From Cellulomonas sp. NTE-D12 (lineage in GTDB: Bacteria; Actinomycetota; Actinomycetes; Actinomycetales; Cellulomonadaceae): a stretch of DNA of 64,000 nt. The translations under genes and the position numbers were made by a program. The notes beneath the pieces were generated by a model. It did not search any database. It was not told the DNA's origin and worked only from the letters and a program-made list of their open reading frames with translations. Positions 42,845-53,703 of the stretch are shown here, piece after piece. Each line of letters starts with the position of its first letter. Within the stretch, counting starts at the first letter, position 1. The stretch is from positions 3,596,001 to 3,660,000 of the forward strand of contig NZ_AP026442.1 in NCBI RefSeq assembly GCF_027923705.1. Direction: 5' to 3'.

Positions 42845-44245
42845 GTGAGCATCGGCCTGCGGTACGCGGCCCGGTCCGACGTGGGGCTGGTCCGCGCCAA
42901 CAACCAGGACTCGGCCTACGCCGGTCCGCACCTGCTGATGGTCGCGGACGGCATGGGCGGGCACGCCGGCGGCGACGTCGCGTCCTCGGTGGCGGTGGCG
43001 GCGTTCGCGCCGCTGGACGACGAGGCGCACGGCCCGGACGACGCGCTCGCCGAGCTGGAGCAGGCGATGGAGAGCGCGCGCGAGGAGATCATCGCGCGTT
43101 CCGAGGCCGAGCCGGACCTGACGGGCATGGGCACGACGGTGACGGCGATCCTGCGCACCGGCAACAAGCTGGCGATGGCCCACATCGGCGACTCGCGCGG
43201 CTACCTGCTGCGCGACGGCGAGCTGACGCAGGTCACCACCGACCACACGTTCGTCCAGCACCTGGTGGACACCGGCAAGATCACGCCGGAGGAGGCGGTG
43301 CACCACCCGCAGCGGTCGGTGGTGATGCGCGTGCTCGGCGACTTCGACACCGACGTCACCCCGGACCTGTCGGTGCGCGAGGCCCGCCGCGGCGACCGGT
43401 GGCTGCTGTGCTCGGACGGGCTGTCCGGGTTCGTCAGCGGGGACACGCTCGCCGAGACGCTGCGCGAGATCCCGGACGTCGACGCCTGCGCCGACCGCCT
43501 GGTGCAGCTGGCGCTGCGCGCCGGCGGTGGCGACAACATCACGGTGATCGTCGCGGACGTCGTCGAGCTCGACGACCTGCGGGACGGCACCGCCCCCGGC
43601 ACCGCGACCACGGTGGTCGGCGCCGCCGCCAGCTCCCGCAACCGGCCCACCTCGGCGGCGGACGGTCCAGCGGCACGTGCGGCGAACCTGACCAAGCGGG
43701 CCGCTCGCGCCGTCGGGCTGGGTGGCGCGGCGCACGAGGCGGAGGACGACGACAACCACGCCGCCGCGGTGGACGACGAGGAGGCGGCCGACGAGCGCGC
43801 CGCCGAGTCCGGCCCGACGCGCCGGAGCCTGCTGGTGGTGTGGTCCGCGGCGCTCGGCCTGGTGCTGGTGCTGCTCGGTGCCGGCTACGCGTGGAGCCAG
43901 ACGCAGTACTTCGTCGGCGACGACGGCGGCCGGGTCGGGGTGTTCCGCGGTGTGCCGTCGTCCGTCGGACCGCTCCAGCTCTCGTCGGTGGTGGAGCACA
44001 GCGACGTGCAGGTCGGCACGCTGCCGGACTACCTGCAGCAGCGCGTGCGGGCGACCATCCGGGCGACCTCGCTCTCCTCGGCGCGTGACCAGGTGTCGGC
44101 CCTCGCCCAGGCGGTGCCGACCCCCGAGCCGTCCGCCAGCCCGACGCCGACGGCATCGGCCACACCGAGCCCGACCACCAGCCCGGACGCGACGTTCACC
44201 GCCTCCCCGCTCCCGGCCCCGGTCCCGACCGTCGTCGGCCCGTGA
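42845..44245 (+). CDS. pstP: PP2C-type Ser/Thr protein phosphatase PstP
   Basis: A 466-aa membrane-anchored phosphatase that reverses PknA/PknB phosphorylation. The catalytic domain (1-240) has RSDVGLVRANNQDS, VADGMGGHAGGD, HIGDSRGYLLRDGELTQVT, LLCSDGLSGFV and GGGDNITVIVADV, which supply the metal-binding Asp residues. A cytoplasmic linker precedes one membrane segment (about 323-345, LLVVWSAALGLVLVLLGAGY). The extracellular tail ends in a Pro/Ser/Thr-rich stretch. It starts with GTG at 42845 and its stop overlaps the next start (TGATG). Confidence 0.95.
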   Translation: MSIGLRYAARSDVGLVRANNQDSAYAGPHLLMVADGMGGHAGGDVASSVAVAAFAPLDDEAHGPDDALAELEQAMESAREEIIARSEAEPDLTGMGTTVTAILRTGNKLAMAHIGDSRGYLLRDGELTQVTTDHTFVQHLVDTGKITPEEAVHHPQRSVVMRVLGDFDTDVTPDLSVREARRGDRWLLCSDGLSGFVSGDTLAETLREIPDVDACADRLVQLALRAGGGDNITVIVADVVELDDLRDGTAPGTATTVVGAAASSRNRPTSAADGPAARAANLTKRAARAVGLGGAAHEAEDDDNHAAAVDDEEAADERAAESGPTRRSLLVVWSAALGLVLVLLGAGYAWSQTQYFVGDDGGRVGVFRGVPSSVGPLQLSSVVEHSDVQVGTLPDYLQQRVRATIRATSLSSARDQVSALAQAVPTPEPSASPTPTASATPSPTTSPDATFTASPLPAPVPTVVGP

Positions 44246-45726
44246 TGGCGACCGTCCAGCCCCTGCGGGTCCGCTCCGGCCGTGGCGTCGAGCTCGGCCT
44301 GCTCGTGCTCGCCCTGGTGCTCGGCGTGGCGGCGTACGCCCTGGTCGGCCTGGGGGTGAAGGACAAGGTCCCGTCGAACGTGCTCTGGTACGGCGTCGGC
44401 ATGGCGGTGATGGCCGTCGGCATGCACCTGGTGCTGCGGTGGCGGGCTCCGTACGCCGACCCGGTGATCCTGCCGATCGTCGTCGCGCTGAACGGCATCG
44501 GCCTGGCGATGATCTACCGGCTGGACCTCGCCGCCGAGTCCAAGGGCCACCCCACCGACTTCGCCGGCAAGCAGCTGGTGTGGACCGCGATCTCGGTGGT
44601 GCTCGCCGCCGTCGTGCTGATCTGGCTGCGCGACCACCGCACCCTGCGCCGGTACACGTACACGGCGGGCGTCGCAGCGCTGGTGCTCATGGCCTCGCCG
44701 ATGCTGCCGGTGATCGGCAAGGACGTGAACGGTGCCCGGATCTGGGTCCGGGTGGGCGGCGTCGGCCTGCAGCCCGCGGAGCTGGCCAAGATCGCGCTGG
44801 CGATCTTCTTCGCCGGCTACCTCGTCACCAACCGGGACACGCTCACGCTCGCCGGGCCGAAGGTGCTCGGGCTGCAGCTGCCGCGCGTCCGCGACCTGGG
44901 CCCGATCCTGGTCGTCTGGGGCGTCTCGCTGGCGATCCTGGTGCTGCAGAGCGACCTCGGCACGTCCCTGCTGTTCTTCGGGCTGTTCGTCGCGGTGCTC
45001 TACCTCGCCACGGAGCGGATCTCCTGGGTGGCCATCGGCCTGGTGCTGTTCGCAGGCGGCGCCGCCGCAGCGGTCGCGGCGATCCCGCACGTCGCCGTGC
45101 GCTTCTCGGCGTGGTCCGACGCCCTGTCGAACGCCGAGTTCAACCGGCCCTTCGGTGGCTCCGGCCAGCTGGTCCGCGGCCTGTTCGGCATGGCCAGCGG
45201 CGGGCTGTTCGGCACCGGCTGGGGCCAGGGCCGGCCCGACCTGGTCCCGTTCGCCGAGTCCGACTTCATCGTCCCGTCGCTCGGCGAGGAGCTGGGGCTG
45301 ACGGGCCTGCTGGCGATCCTCGTCCTCTACGCGGTGCTGACCGAGCGCGGGCTGCGCACGGCGATCGGCGTGCGGGACGGGTTCGGCAAGCTGCTGGCCG
45401 GCGGCCTGGCGTTCGTGATGGCGTTCCAGGTGTTCGTCGTCGTCGGCGGTGTGACGCGCCTGATCCCGCTGACCGGCCTGACCACGCCGTTCCTGGCGTA
45501 CGGCGGCTCGTCGCTGCTGGCCAACTGGGTGATCGTGGCGCTGCTGCTGCGGGTGTCGGACGACGCCCGGCGGCCGGCACCGGCGATGCGAGCGGTCGCC
45601 ACGCCCTCCGGCGGCACGCCCGCGGTCGGCAACCCGGCCGTCGGCGGCCCGGTGGTCCGGCGTCCCGCGCCGCGCGGTGCCGAGCCGGACGAGAACCCGA
45701 CGGAGCGGATCGGGGGTCTGCCGTGA
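44245..45726 (+). CDS. rodA: FtsW/RodA/SpoVE-family SEDS glycosyltransferase
   Basis: A 493-aa polytopic SEDS protein that polymerises lipid II together with a class B PBP. About twelve hydrophobic segments are present. Conserved SEDS stretches are VGGVGLQPAELAKIALAIFF, ILVLQSDLGTSLLFFGLFVA and TDFIVPSLGEELGLTG-like ESDFIVPSLGEELGLTG, plus VTRLIPLTGLTTPFLAYGGS. The start is ATG 44245 (TGATG overlap with pstP); GTG 44242 is also in frame. The cognate PBP gene overlaps its stop. Confidence 0.95.
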   Translation: MATVQPLRVRSGRGVELGLLVLALVLGVAAYALVGLGVKDKVPSNVLWYGVGMAVMAVGMHLVLRWRAPYADPVILPIVVALNGIGLAMIYRLDLAAESKGHPTDFAGKQLVWTAISVVLAAVVLIWLRDHRTLRRYTYTAGVAALVLMASPMLPVIGKDVNGARIWVRVGGVGLQPAELAKIALAIFFAGYLVTNRDTLTLAGPKVLGLQLPRVRDLGPILVVWGVSLAILVLQSDLGTSLLFFGLFVAVLYLATERISWVAIGLVLFAGGAAAAVAAIPHVAVRFSAWSDALSNAEFNRPFGGSGQLVRGLFGMASGGLFGTGWGQGRPDLVPFAESDFIVPSLGEELGLTGLLAILVLYAVLTERGLRTAIGVRDGFGKLLAGGLAFVMAFQVFVVVGGVTRLIPLTGLTTPFLAYGGSSLLANWVIVALLLRVSDDARRPAPAMRAVATPSGGTPAVGNPAVGGPVVRRPAPRGAEPDENPTERIGGLP

Positions 45727-47174
45727 ACACCCCGCTGCGCCGCCTCGCGACCATGATGCTGGTGATGTTCGTCGCCCTGATGGGCAGCGCCACCTGGGTG
45801 CAGTTCGTCCAGGCGAGCAAGCTGAACAACGACCCGCGCAACGTCCGCACCCTGTACCGGGAGTTCGGCAACCCGCGCGGGCCCATCGTGGCCGGCGGCA
45901 CGGCCATCGCCTCGAGCACCAAGGTGAACGACGCCTTCGGCTACCAGCGGCAGTACGCCGCCGGCGACGTGTACTCGGCGGTGACCGGCTACTACTCGGT
46001 GGCCAACGGTCGGTCGCAGCTCGAGCTGGCCGCGAACTCCCAGCTGACCGGCCGCAGCGACCAGCTGTTCTTCACGCGCATCCGCGACCTGCTCACCGGC
46101 AAGGCGACCGAGGGCGCGGCGGTGGAGACGACGATCCTGCCGGCAGCCCAGCAGGCGGCGCGGACCGCGCTCGGCAACCAGCGTGGGGCCGTCGTCGCCA
46201 TCGAGCCGTCCACCGGCAAGATCCTCGCGATGGTGTCCACCCCCGGGTTCGACCCCAACGCCCTCGCGGTGCACGACACCGCCGCCGCCAACGCCGCCTT
46301 CCAGCAGCTGAACAAGGCGGACGGCAACCCGCTGCTGAACAAGGCGATCAGCGACCGGTTCGCCCCCGGCTCCACGTTCAAGCTGGTCACCGCGGCGGCG
46401 GCGCTGGCGAGCGGGAAGTACACCGCGCAGACGCAGGTGCCCGCGCCCCTCCAGCTGACGCTGCCGAACACCACTGCCACCCTCAGCAACTTCGGTGGCG
46501 AGAGCTGCGGCGGTGCGACCGTCAGCCTCGCTGACGCGCTGCGGGTCTCCTGCAACACGGCGTTCGCGCAGGTGGGCCTGGACCTCGGCGCCGCGGCGAT
46601 CAAGGCGCAGGCGGACAAGTTCGGCTTCGACGACCCGTCGCTGACCGTCCCGATGCCGGTCGTGCAGTCGGTGGTGCCGGCCGGGCTGGACGCACCCGAG
46701 ACGGCGCAGTCGGCCATCGGCCAGCGCGACGTGCAGGCGACGCCCCTGCAGATGGCGATGGTCGCCGCGGCGATCGCCAACGGTGGCGTGCTGATGCGGC
46801 CCTACCTGATCCAGACGGTGCGTGCTGCGGACCTGACGGTGGTCAGCCAGGCGCAGCCCAGCACCTACTCCCAGGCCATGTCGTCCGCCGACGCCGCGAC
46901 GCTGCGCGACATGATGCTCGGCGTCGTCAACAACGGCACCGGCACCGCGGCGCAGATCCCGGGCATGCAGGTGGCGGGCAAGACGGGCACGGCCGAGACG
47001 GCCGCCGGCCAGGCGCCGCACGCGTGGTTCGCCGCGTTCGCCCCGGCCGACGCACCGAAGGTGGCCGTCGCGGTGTTCGTCGAGCACGGCGGCAGCCTCG
47101 GCAACGACGCGACCGGCGGTGCCGTCGCCGCGCCGATCGCCAAGGCCGTGATCAAGGCGGTGACCGGAAAGTGA
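45723..47174 (+). CDS. pbpA: Class B penicillin-binding protein PbpA
   Basis: A 483-aa peptidoglycan transpeptidase with one N-terminal membrane segment (about 10-30). The three penicilloyl-transferase motifs are SxxK at Ser217-Lys220 (PGSTFK), SxN at 276-278 (SCN) and KTG at 420-422 (GKTGTAE). The N-terminal dimerisation region contains NPRGPIVAGG. It partners the SEDS protein encoded just upstream. It starts with GTG overlapping the rodA stop (GTGA) and ends overlapping the PknA start in the same way. Confidence 0.95.
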   Translation: MNTPLRRLATMMLVMFVALMGSATWVQFVQASKLNNDPRNVRTLYREFGNPRGPIVAGGTAIASSTKVNDAFGYQRQYAAGDVYSAVTGYYSVANGRSQLELAANSQLTGRSDQLFFTRIRDLLTGKATEGAAVETTILPAAQQAARTALGNQRGAVVAIEPSTGKILAMVSTPGFDPNALAVHDTAAANAAFQQLNKADGNPLLNKAISDRFAPGSTFKLVTAAAALASGKYTAQTQVPAPLQLTLPNTTATLSNFGGESCGGATVSLADALRVSCNTAFAQVGLDLGAAAIKAQADKFGFDDPSLTVPMPVVQSVVPAGLDAPETAQSAIGQRDVQATPLQMAMVAAAIANGGVLMRPYLIQTVRAADLTVVSQAQPSTYSQAMSSADAATLRDMMLGVVNNGTGTAAQIPGMQVAGKTGTAETAAGQAPHAWFAAFAPADAPKVAVAVFVEHGGSLGNDATGGAVAAPIAKAVIKAVTGK

Positions 47175-48583
47175 GGACGGCACCGGGGGTCGCGCTCGGC
47201 GGCCGGTACAGGCTCGCCCGCCGCATCGCGGTGGGTGGCATGGGCGAGGTGTGGGAGGCGCAGGACGAGGCGCTCGGCCGGCCCGTCGCGGTGAAGGTGC
47301 TGCGTGAGGAGTTCGCCGGCGACCGCGGCTTCCTCGAGCGGTTCCGCACGGAGGCCCGGAACTCCGCGGCCTTGTCGCACGGCAACATCGCCGCGCTGTA
47401 CGACTACGGCGAGCAGGACGGTTCGGCGTACCTGGTCCAGGAGCTCGTCGTCGGCGAACCCCTCTCCGACCTGCTGGAACGCGAACCGGTGCTCGAGCCC
47501 CGTCGGCTGCTGCCGATCCTCGCCCAGACGGCCCGCGCGCTGCACGCCGCGCACGAGGCCGGGGTGGTGCACCGCGACGTGAAGCCGGGCAACATCCTGA
47601 TCGGCCGCGGCAACCGGGTGAAGATCACCGACTTCGGCGTCTCGCTGGCGCAGGACCAGCCGACCATGACGGCGACCGGCATGGTGATGGGCACCGCCCA
47701 GTACCTGTCCCCGGAGCAGGCCGTCGGCCGGCCGGCCACGCGTCTGTCGGACCTGTACTCCCTGGGCGTGGTGGCCTACGAGGCGCTGGCCGGCAAGCGG
47801 CCCTTCACCGGGCCGACCGCGGTCGACATCGCGGTCGCCCACGTCAACGACCCGGTCCCGCCGCTGCCGTCGTCGGTCGACCACGCGCTCGCCGACCTGG
47901 TGCTCCGCCTGCTGTCGAAGGACCCGGCCAAGCGACCGCAGTCCGGCGAGCAGCTGGCCGTCACCCTCGACCGGCTGCTGCCGCACACGCCGGTGTCCGG
48001 CGTCCCGATGGTGGTCACCGCACCGGAGCCGCCGGTCCGGGTGCCGACGGGCACGGCGACGGGCACTCCGACGGGCACGGTCGCCGGGACCGCAACGGGT
48101 GCGCCGGCCGGGACCGCGGCGCGCACGGGCACGTCGACCACCGGCACGTCGGACGCTCGCACCGCGACCCCCGCCGCTCGCTCCGCCGACGCCGTCCCCC
48201 CGTCCTTCCCGCCCCGCCACCGCGTCCGGCCGGCAGAGGCCTCCGCCGGCCGGCACACCGCTCCCCGCACGGCACCGGCCGCCGGCACCCGCTCCACCCG
48301 CTCGGGAGCGGCGTCGCCGTCCACCCCGGGCTGGGTGACCGAGGTGACCACCCGGGGACCGGCCCGGTGGCGCTGGATCGTGGTGATCGCGGTGCTGATC
48401 GTGGTGGCGCTGCTGGGGGCAGCCCTGGCCAGCAGCCTGACCAGGGCGGACGCGGTCCCGGGGACGACGGCACCGGGCGCCGTGCTCGCAGCCACGCCGG
48501 ACGGCACCGGTCCGACCGCCGTTACGGATGGGATGATCGGGCAGGACGGCCGGTGGCACACCACCGCCGACGGACGACGCTGA
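47171..48583 (+). CDS. pknA: Ser/Thr protein kinase PknA
   Basis: A 470-aa Hanks-type kinase. Catalytic features are the Gly-rich loop VGGMGEVW, Lys42 (AVKVL), VVHRDVKPGN (Asp136), DFG at 154-156 and the activation segment TMTATGMVMGTAQYLSPEQA. After residue 270 a low-complexity Thr/Gly/Pro/Ala linker leads to one membrane segment (about 400-425, WIVVIAVLIVVALLGAALAS). A short extracellular tail follows, with no PASTA repeats. GTG start overlaps the pbpA stop. It regulates growth and division, with PknB encoded next. Confidence 0.95.
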   Translation: MRTAPGVALGGRYRLARRIAVGGMGEVWEAQDEALGRPVAVKVLREEFAGDRGFLERFRTEARNSAALSHGNIAALYDYGEQDGSAYLVQELVVGEPLSDLLEREPVLEPRRLLPILAQTARALHAAHEAGVVHRDVKPGNILIGRGNRVKITDFGVSLAQDQPTMTATGMVMGTAQYLSPEQAVGRPATRLSDLYSLGVVAYEALAGKRPFTGPTAVDIAVAHVNDPVPPLPSSVDHALADLVLRLLSKDPAKRPQSGEQLAVTLDRLLPHTPVSGVPMVVTAPEPPVRVPTGTATGTPTGTVAGTATGAPAGTAARTGTSTTGTSDARTATPAARSADAVPPSFPPRHRVRPAEASAGRHTAPRTAPAAGTRSTRSGAASPSTPGWVTEVTTRGPARWRWIVVIAVLIVVALLGAALASSLTRADAVPGTTAPGAVLAATPDGTGPTAVTDGMIGQDGRWHTTADGRR

Positions 48584-48594
48584 AGGGCACCTAC

Positions 48595-50616
<2,022 letters not shown>

Positions 50617-50634
50617 TCACCGGGCAGCACGACG

Positions 50635-50666
50635 ACGGCCGCTCACCGAACCCGGTGGGCGGCCGT
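50635..50666. terminator. Bidirectional terminator hairpin
   Basis: Arms acggccgctcaccg (50635-50648) and cggtgggcggccgt (50653-50666) pair with one G-U position around the loop aacc. It lies between the convergent pknB and glutamine amidotransferase genes and can end both transcripts. Confidence 0.75.
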
Positions 50667-50710
50667 TCTCGTCGTCGGACCGGCCGAGCCGGCCGATCAG
50701 CAGCGCCGGA

Positions 50711-51334
50711 TCAGGCGCGCACCAACGGGTGCAGCCCCTCGGACCGCCCCACGGCCCCGTCGTCCCCGCACATCGCCAGCCAGTTGGCGAGCAGCCGGTG
50801 ACCGCCCTGCGTCAGCACCGACTCGGGGTGGAACTGCACGCCGTGCAGCGGCAGCGTCCGGTGCTGCAGGCCCATGATGATGCCGTTCGCCGTGGCGGTG
50901 ACCTCGAGCTCGTCGGAGAACGTCCCGTCCACCACGGCCAGCGAGTGGTACCGCGTGGCGGTGAACGGCGACGGCAGCCCGGCCAGCACGCCGCGGCCGT
51001 CGTGCTGCACCTCGCTCGTCTTGCCGTGCATCAGCTCCGGTGCGTGCGTCACCACGCCGCCGTACACCTCGCCGAGCGCCTGGTGGCCCAGGCAGACGCC
51101 GAGCATCGGCGTCCCCGTCTCGGCGCAGTCCCGGATCACCTGCATCGACGAGCCGGCGGCCGACGGCGTCCCCGGTCCCGGAGACACCAGCACGCCGTCG
51201 AAGGCCACCCGGTCGGACACGGGCGGGACGGTGTCGTTGCGCACCACCACGGTGTCGGCACCGAGCTGGTTGAGGTACCCGACGATCGTGTAGACGAACG
51301 AGTCGTAGTTGTCGACCACCAAGATCTTCGTCAT
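50711..51334 (-). CDS. Glutamine amidotransferase, TrpG/PabA type
   Basis: A 207-aa class I glutaminase subunit of anthranilate or aminodeoxychorismate synthase. It has the oxyanion region SPGPGTPSAAG, the nucleophile elbow GVCLGHQALGEVYGG (Cys81) and the His-Glu pair in QFHPES (169-171). It lies far from any trp gene here, and in this conserved location it is usually a PabA/TrpG paralogue. The ATG at 51334 shares a base with the stop of the small membrane-protein gene (TGATG), so they are coupled. Confidence 0.93.
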   Translation of the reverse strand: MTKILVVDNYDSFVYTIVGYLNQLGADTVVVRNDTVPPVSDRVAFDGVLVSPGPGTPSAAGSSMQVIRDCAETGTPMLGVCLGHQALGEVYGGVVTHAPELMHGKTSEVQHDGRGVLAGLPSPFTATRYHSLAVVDGTFSDELEVTATANGIIMGLQHRTLPLHGVQFHPESVLTQGGHRLLANWLAMCGDDGAVGRSEGLHPLVRA

Positions 51335-51495
51335 CACTCACCCACGGTCGTCTGGTTGAAAGGCATGTGCGGGGCGATCGCCGGGTACACCCACTCGAAG
51401 CAGGCCGCGAGCACCGCGGCGGCCAGCAGCACGCTGATCAGCACCCGCACCCACACCGGCCCCGGCAGGTGCCGCCACAGCCACGCGTACATCAT
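51334..51495 (-). CDS. Small single-pass membrane protein (53 aa)
   Basis: A 53-residue protein between the sortase and amidotransferase genes, beginning MMYAWLWRHLPGPVWVRVLI. A membrane segment runs from about residue 16 to 36 (VRVLISVLLAAAVLAACFEW), then the tail VYPAIAPHMPFNQTTVGE. Its ATG overlaps the sortase stop (ATGA) and its stop overlaps the next start (TGATG). This tight coupling and the amphipathic, codon-typical sequence support a real gene. I recall similar small proteins at this position in other actinobacteria; function unknown. Confidence 0.82.
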   Translation of the reverse strand: MMYAWLWRHLPGPVWVRVLISVLLAAAVLAACFEWVYPAIAPHMPFNQTTVGE

Positions 51496-52286
51496 GCGCT
51501 CCCGAGCAGCTCGGCCGGCACCCCGTCGGAGGCCGGCGCCCAGTAGTCGAGCACTCCGTGCACCACGTACCGCTGGGCGGCGGAGTACATCGGCGTGCAG
51601 GTGGTCATGGTGATCGACCGCGCCGTGGGGGTCGCTCCCGGCTTGTCCGGCACCGGCGCGATCACCTCGGTCTGGTGCGGGTAGACGATCTCCGTCGACG
51701 CGACCTTGTAGACGTACCAGGCGTCCTCGGTGCGCACGACGAGGGCGTCGCCCACCTGCAGCTCGGCGATCCGGTTGAACGGCTTGCCGAACGTGGTGCG
51801 GTGGCCCGCGACGGCGAAGTTGCCGACGGCACCGGGCATCGCCGTGCCCTGGTAGTGCCCGATGCCGAGCACGTCGAGCACGGTGGCGCGGTCGGTGCCC
51901 TCGCTGATCGGGCGTTCCGGCTCACCGGCCCACCGGGGGACCTGCAACGTCGCGAACGTCGTCGCATGGCCCGGCTCGGCCAGGACGGGCGGGTCGTCGT
52001 GCCGCGGCGTCGCCACCTTCGGTCCGGCGACCGCCGTCGCCCCCGCGGCCGCGCTCGGGGCGCTCGTCGGCACGGGCGTGGCCCACGCCAGCGACTGCAC
52101 CACGCGCGCCTGTCCCGCGTTCCCCTGCACGTCGGTCCACCACAGCTGCCACGCCAGGAACCCGAGCAGCAGCACGCCCACCGTCAGCAGCACCTCGCCG
52201 AGCACGCCGACGGCGCCCCACACCAGCCCGTGCCGACGGGCGGCCCGCCTGGCGACCCGCCGGTTCGGCGCGACGTCGGTGGTCAT
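51492..52286 (-). CDS. Class E sortase
   Basis: A 264-aa membrane-anchored cysteine transpeptidase. An N-terminal signal anchor (about 23-48) precedes a Pro/Ala-rich linker and the sortase barrel. Catalytic residues are His162 (NFAVAGHRTTFGKPFNRIAE), Cys230 (ITMTTCTP) and Arg239 (AAQRYVVHG). Class E enzymes attach LAXTG-type proteins to the wall or assemble surface proteins. The start is set at MTTDVAPN (52286), which has an AGGCGGGG site upstream. A GTG at 52367 would add 27 acidic residues and overlap the DUF881 gene. Confidence 0.9.
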   Translation of the reverse strand: MTTDVAPNRRVARRAARRHGLVWGAVGVLGEVLLTVGVLLLGFLAWQLWWTDVQGNAGQARVVQSLAWATPVPTSAPSAAAGATAVAGPKVATPRHDDPPVLAEPGHATTFATLQVPRWAGEPERPISEGTDRATVLDVLGIGHYQGTAMPGAVGNFAVAGHRTTFGKPFNRIAELQVGDALVVRTEDAWYVYKVASTEIVYPHQTEVIAPVPDKPGATPTARSITMTTCTPMYSAAQRYVVHGVLDYWAPASDGVPAELLGSA

Positions 52287-52356
52287 GCGGCCGCCCCCCG
52301 CCTCGTCCGGCACCGCCTCGTCCGGCTCGTACCGCACCGCCCCGTCCCGCGCCCCC

Positions 52357-53157
52357 TCATCCCGCACCGCCGCGGCGGGTCGGTGCGCCGGCGGTCGCGG
52401 ACGGCTCGGGCAGACCGGGCAGCACCTGCACGCCGGCCGGCACCGAGGCGTAGGTCAGGTCGGTGACCGAGTAGGCGGGCAGCTGCAGCGAGGACGACTC
52501 GGTGACCTGCCACCCGAGGCCCACCTGGACGGAGTCGCGGACGTAGGCGCGCACGGCCGGCGCCTGGTCGAGCGCCGCCTGGAGCTTGTGCGGGTCGCCG
52601 ATCGCACGGACGGTGTACGGCGGCGAGTAGACGCGGCCGTGCAGCCGCAGCACGTTGCCGACGCAGCGGAACGCGCTGGTCGACACCACCCGCTGGTCCT
52701 GCAGCTCCATCGCCTCGGCGCCACCCGCCCACAGGGCGTTCATCACGGCCTGCAGGTCCTGCTGGTGGACCACCAGCACGTCGGGGCTGACGTTGCCGCG
52801 CCGGGGAGAGTCGGCCGGCGCGTCGTTCAGCTGCACCGTCAGCCCGATGCCGCTGACCGCCACACCACCGCCGGCCACCAGGTAGCCGGTCCCCACGGCG
52901 TCCGCCGACGCCCCGGGAAGGGCGCTCTGGGCCGTCAGCACGTCCACCTCGGCGCGGAGCTCGTCCACCTGCGCCGACAGCCGGGCGACCTTGTCCGACT
53001 CCGCCTGCGTCAGGCTGCGCAGATCGGTGGGGTGCCGTGAGATCGACCCCGCCGCGCTGCGCGCCGACATGGAGAACAGCACCGCCGAGAGCAGCAGCAC
53101 CACACCGACGGACACGCTGCCGCGCGGCAGGCGCAGGCGGTGCGGGCGGTCGCTCAC
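52357..53157 (-). CDS. DUF881 family protein
   Basis: A 266-aa protein with an N-terminal membrane segment (about 13-32, SVSVGVVLLLSAVLFSMSAR), a heptad-like stretch (AESDKVARLSAQVDELRAEV) and the DUF881 domain. Typical stretches are GIGLTVQLNDAP, LVVHQQDLQAVMNALWAGGA, AMELQDQRVVSTSAFRCVGN and SPPYTVRAIGDPHKLQAALD. DUF881 proteins sit with division and wall genes in actinobacteria; their biochemical role is not established. The start is GTG 53157 with AGGAG 7 bases upstream. Confidence 0.92.
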   Translation of the reverse strand: MSDRPHRLRLPRGSVSVGVVLLLSAVLFSMSARSAAGSISRHPTDLRSLTQAESDKVARLSAQVDELRAEVDVLTAQSALPGASADAVGTGYLVAGGGVAVSGIGLTVQLNDAPADSPRRGNVSPDVLVVHQQDLQAVMNALWAGGAEAMELQDQRVVSTSAFRCVGNVLRLHGRVYSPPYTVRAIGDPHKLQAALDQAPAVRAYVRDSVQVGLGWQVTESSSLQLPAYSVTDLTYASVPAGVQVLPGLPEPSATAGAPTRRGGAG

Positions 53158-53352
53158 GCAACGCTCCTGGTGACGGGCCGGTGCACGCGGTCCGACGGCG
53201 TGCACCGTCTAGGCTAGGTCACGTTGCGCCCGGTCTGTGCGGCTCGCCTCGAGCACCGCAGCACGGGCGACGGCCCCCGGTTCCGCCTCGGCCACCGGCC
53301 TGCGACGGCCACGGACGCGGCGGCCACCCATCGCCTGAAGGAGCACCCGGAC

Positions 53353-53610
53353 GTGCCTGAGTCGAGGTCGCGGAAGAAGGTCGCGTACACGCCGCCCCCC
53401 GGGAAGGCTGTCCCGCGCAAGCCGAACCCGCCGTGGTTCGTGCCGGTCATGCTCGGGCTGATGGTGGTCGGCCTGGCCTGGATCGTCGTGACGTACCTGA
53501 CCGCCCAGAGCGGCCACACGTACCCGATCCCCGCGATCGGCCAGTGGAACCTGGCGTGCGGCTTCGGGCTGATCCTGGTCGGCTTCGGGATGACCACCCG
53601 CTGGCGCTGA
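53353..53610 (+). CDS. crgA: Cell division protein CrgA
   Basis: An 85-aa, two-pass membrane protein. A basic N-terminus (PESRSRKKVAYTPPPGKAVP) is followed by PNPPWFVPVMLGLMVVGLAW and a second segment ending ACGFGLILVGFGMTTRWR, the hallmark CrgA C-terminus. It coordinates divisome assembly through FtsZ/FtsI contacts in actinobacteria. GTG start with AAGGAG 9 bases upstream. It is divergent from the DUF881 gene. Confidence 0.95.
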   Translation: MPESRSRKKVAYTPPPGKAVPRKPNPPWFVPVMLGLMVVGLAWIVVTYLTAQSGHTYPIPAIGQWNLACGFGLILVGFGMTTRWR

Positions 53611-53630
53611 GCCACGGTCCGTCGGGCCGG

Positions 53631-53702
53631 TTGTCCCCAGTGGTGAACAACCCTGTGGAAAACTACACCGATGTCATTCCGCAGGTCACAGCCTGTGGAT
53701 GG
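53631..53702. promoter_or_regulatory. Cluster of DnaA-box-like sequences
   Basis: Between crgA and the rhomboid gene are TTGTCCCCA (53631-53639, one change from TTGTCCACA), TGTGGAAAA (53654-53662, complement TTTTCCACA, full match to TTWTNCACA) and TGTGGATGG (53694-53702, weaker). The crgA-pknB region is close to oriC in many actinobacteria, but dnaA and dnaN are not in this window and no AT-rich unwinding region is seen. Confidence 0.3.
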
Positions 53703-53703
53703 C

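Noticed and set aside
44029..45090. Minus-strand His/Gln/Arg-rich ORF opposite rodA
   Set aside because: Shadow of the rodA/pstP coding sequence; no domain or start signal.
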